From assembly GCA_965371945.1 (NCBI GenBank), contig CBDVAK010000225.1, forward strand, positions 1 to 6,043: a stretch of 6,043 nt of DNA, read 5' to 3'. The notes beneath the pieces were generated by a model. That model made no database searches. It was not told the origin of the DNA and saw nothing but the letters and a program-made list of their open reading frames with translations. The stretch comes from CBDVAK01 sp965371945. GTDB taxonomy: Bacteria; Pseudomonadota; Gammaproteobacteria; Competibacterales; JAHEDQ01. Shown piece by piece: positions 5,859 through 6,043 of this stretch; positions within the stretch are counted from its first letter, which is position 1; each line of letters opens with the position of its first letter. The position numbers were made by a program, and so were the translations under genes.

Positions 5859-5864
5859 ATTATA
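5859..5864 (-). promoter_or_regulatory. Consensus -10 box for cysB
   Basis: On the minus strand the hexamer is a perfect TATAAT. The -35 region 17 bases upstream (CTGAGC) is weak and comes from the edge of the dispersed repeat copy at 5877. Transcription would start near 5852, leaving a leader of about 65 bases that contains the AT-rich dyad. Confidence 0.5.
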
Positions 5865-5876
5865 TTCCGAGATTGG

Positions 5877-5926
5877 TAGTCGCTCAGTAACCCGTGGCCG
5901 GAGCAATGTGGGTGCGGGTGGTGCAT
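5877..5926 (+). repeat. Dispersed intergenic repeat, copy 3
   Basis: This copy reads TAGTCGCTCAGTAACCC, then a few extra bases, then GAGCAATGTGGGTGCGGG and GTGC. It aligns with copy 1 with a roughly four-base insertion in the middle. It lies just upstream of the cysB promoter and shares the preceding TTGG with copy 2. Confidence 0.6.
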
Positions 5927-5976
5927 TCCGGGACCGTTAGCGGCAGGGGCGAGGCGCATGCCGCCGAGCGGGTTGG

Positions 5977-5996
5977 CCAGGGATGGCGAACCCTGG
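5977..5996. other. Hairpin in the region upstream of cysB
   Basis: CCAGGG and CCCTGG pair around an eight-base loop, followed on the plus strand by TCTT. It could be a weak terminator for a plus-strand transcript or an intergenic repeat unit. The rest of 5927-6043 shows no supported gene; a 64-codon minus-strand frame there has no recognisable features. Confidence 0.3.
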
Positions 5997-6043
5997 TCTT
6001 GCAAGCGAAGCAGGATTGCGTAGCGCGGCAAGCCGCTGTCGAG

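Noticed and set aside
5837..6031. 64-codon minus-strand open frame upstream of cysB
   Set aside because: It runs through a dispersed repeat copy and the cysB promoter, and shows no protein-like features.
1..6043. CRISPR array, transposase or phage genes
   Set aside because: No regularly spaced direct repeats with unique spacers and no mobile-element protein was found in any frame.

Overview
The window looks like chromosomal DNA from a moderately GC-rich proteobacterium, most likely a gammaproteobacterium. The main reason is a full-length CysB, a LysR-type regulator typical of that class. No further taxonomic placement is justified from the sequence. Six genes are well supported, with no tRNA, rRNA, CRISPR array, transposase or phage gene.

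Layout. At the left, ctaA (heme A synthase) lies on the minus strand and is divergent from a plus-strand heme-copper oxidase superfamily subunit I (1426-2811). The 397-base gap between them holds a good sigma70 promoter for ctaA, a candidate promoter for the oxidase gene with a perfect inverted repeat on its -10 box, and short phased repeats. The oxidase gene converges on a minus-strand block. Read in transcription order, that block is cysB (5785-4808), a bacteriohemerythrin (4599-4147), a small secreted or membrane-anchored protein of unknown function (3987-3631), and a SCO1/SenC copper chaperone (3506-2856). The gaps between these four genes are 124-208 bases and carry structured elements, so they need not be one operon.

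How the genes fit together. CtaA makes heme A, SCO delivers copper to heme-copper enzymes, and the 461-residue membrane protein carries the heme ligands of such an enzyme. Its active site is not that of a standard oxygen reductase. The TM VI tyrosine that normally crosslinks to a CuB histidine is absent, and the His-His pair after TM VII is reduced to one His. No subunit II (CuA or cytochrome c) is encoded in the window. Together with an adjacent SenC and a nearby hemerythrin, this suggests an sNOR-like nitric oxide reductase or another unusual member of the superfamily. The protein family is clear; the NO assignment is inference.

The most striking non-coding signal is a dispersed intergenic repeat of about 45-50 bases. 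It has three clear copies (about 1321, 3559 and 5877) and a partial copy at the left edge, all in the same orientation and all between genes. Other signals are a 10-bp inverted repeat with a nested stem upstream of the small membrane protein gene, a perfect 20-bp palindrome behind cysB, and a T-N11-A dyad just downstream of a consensus -10 for cysB.
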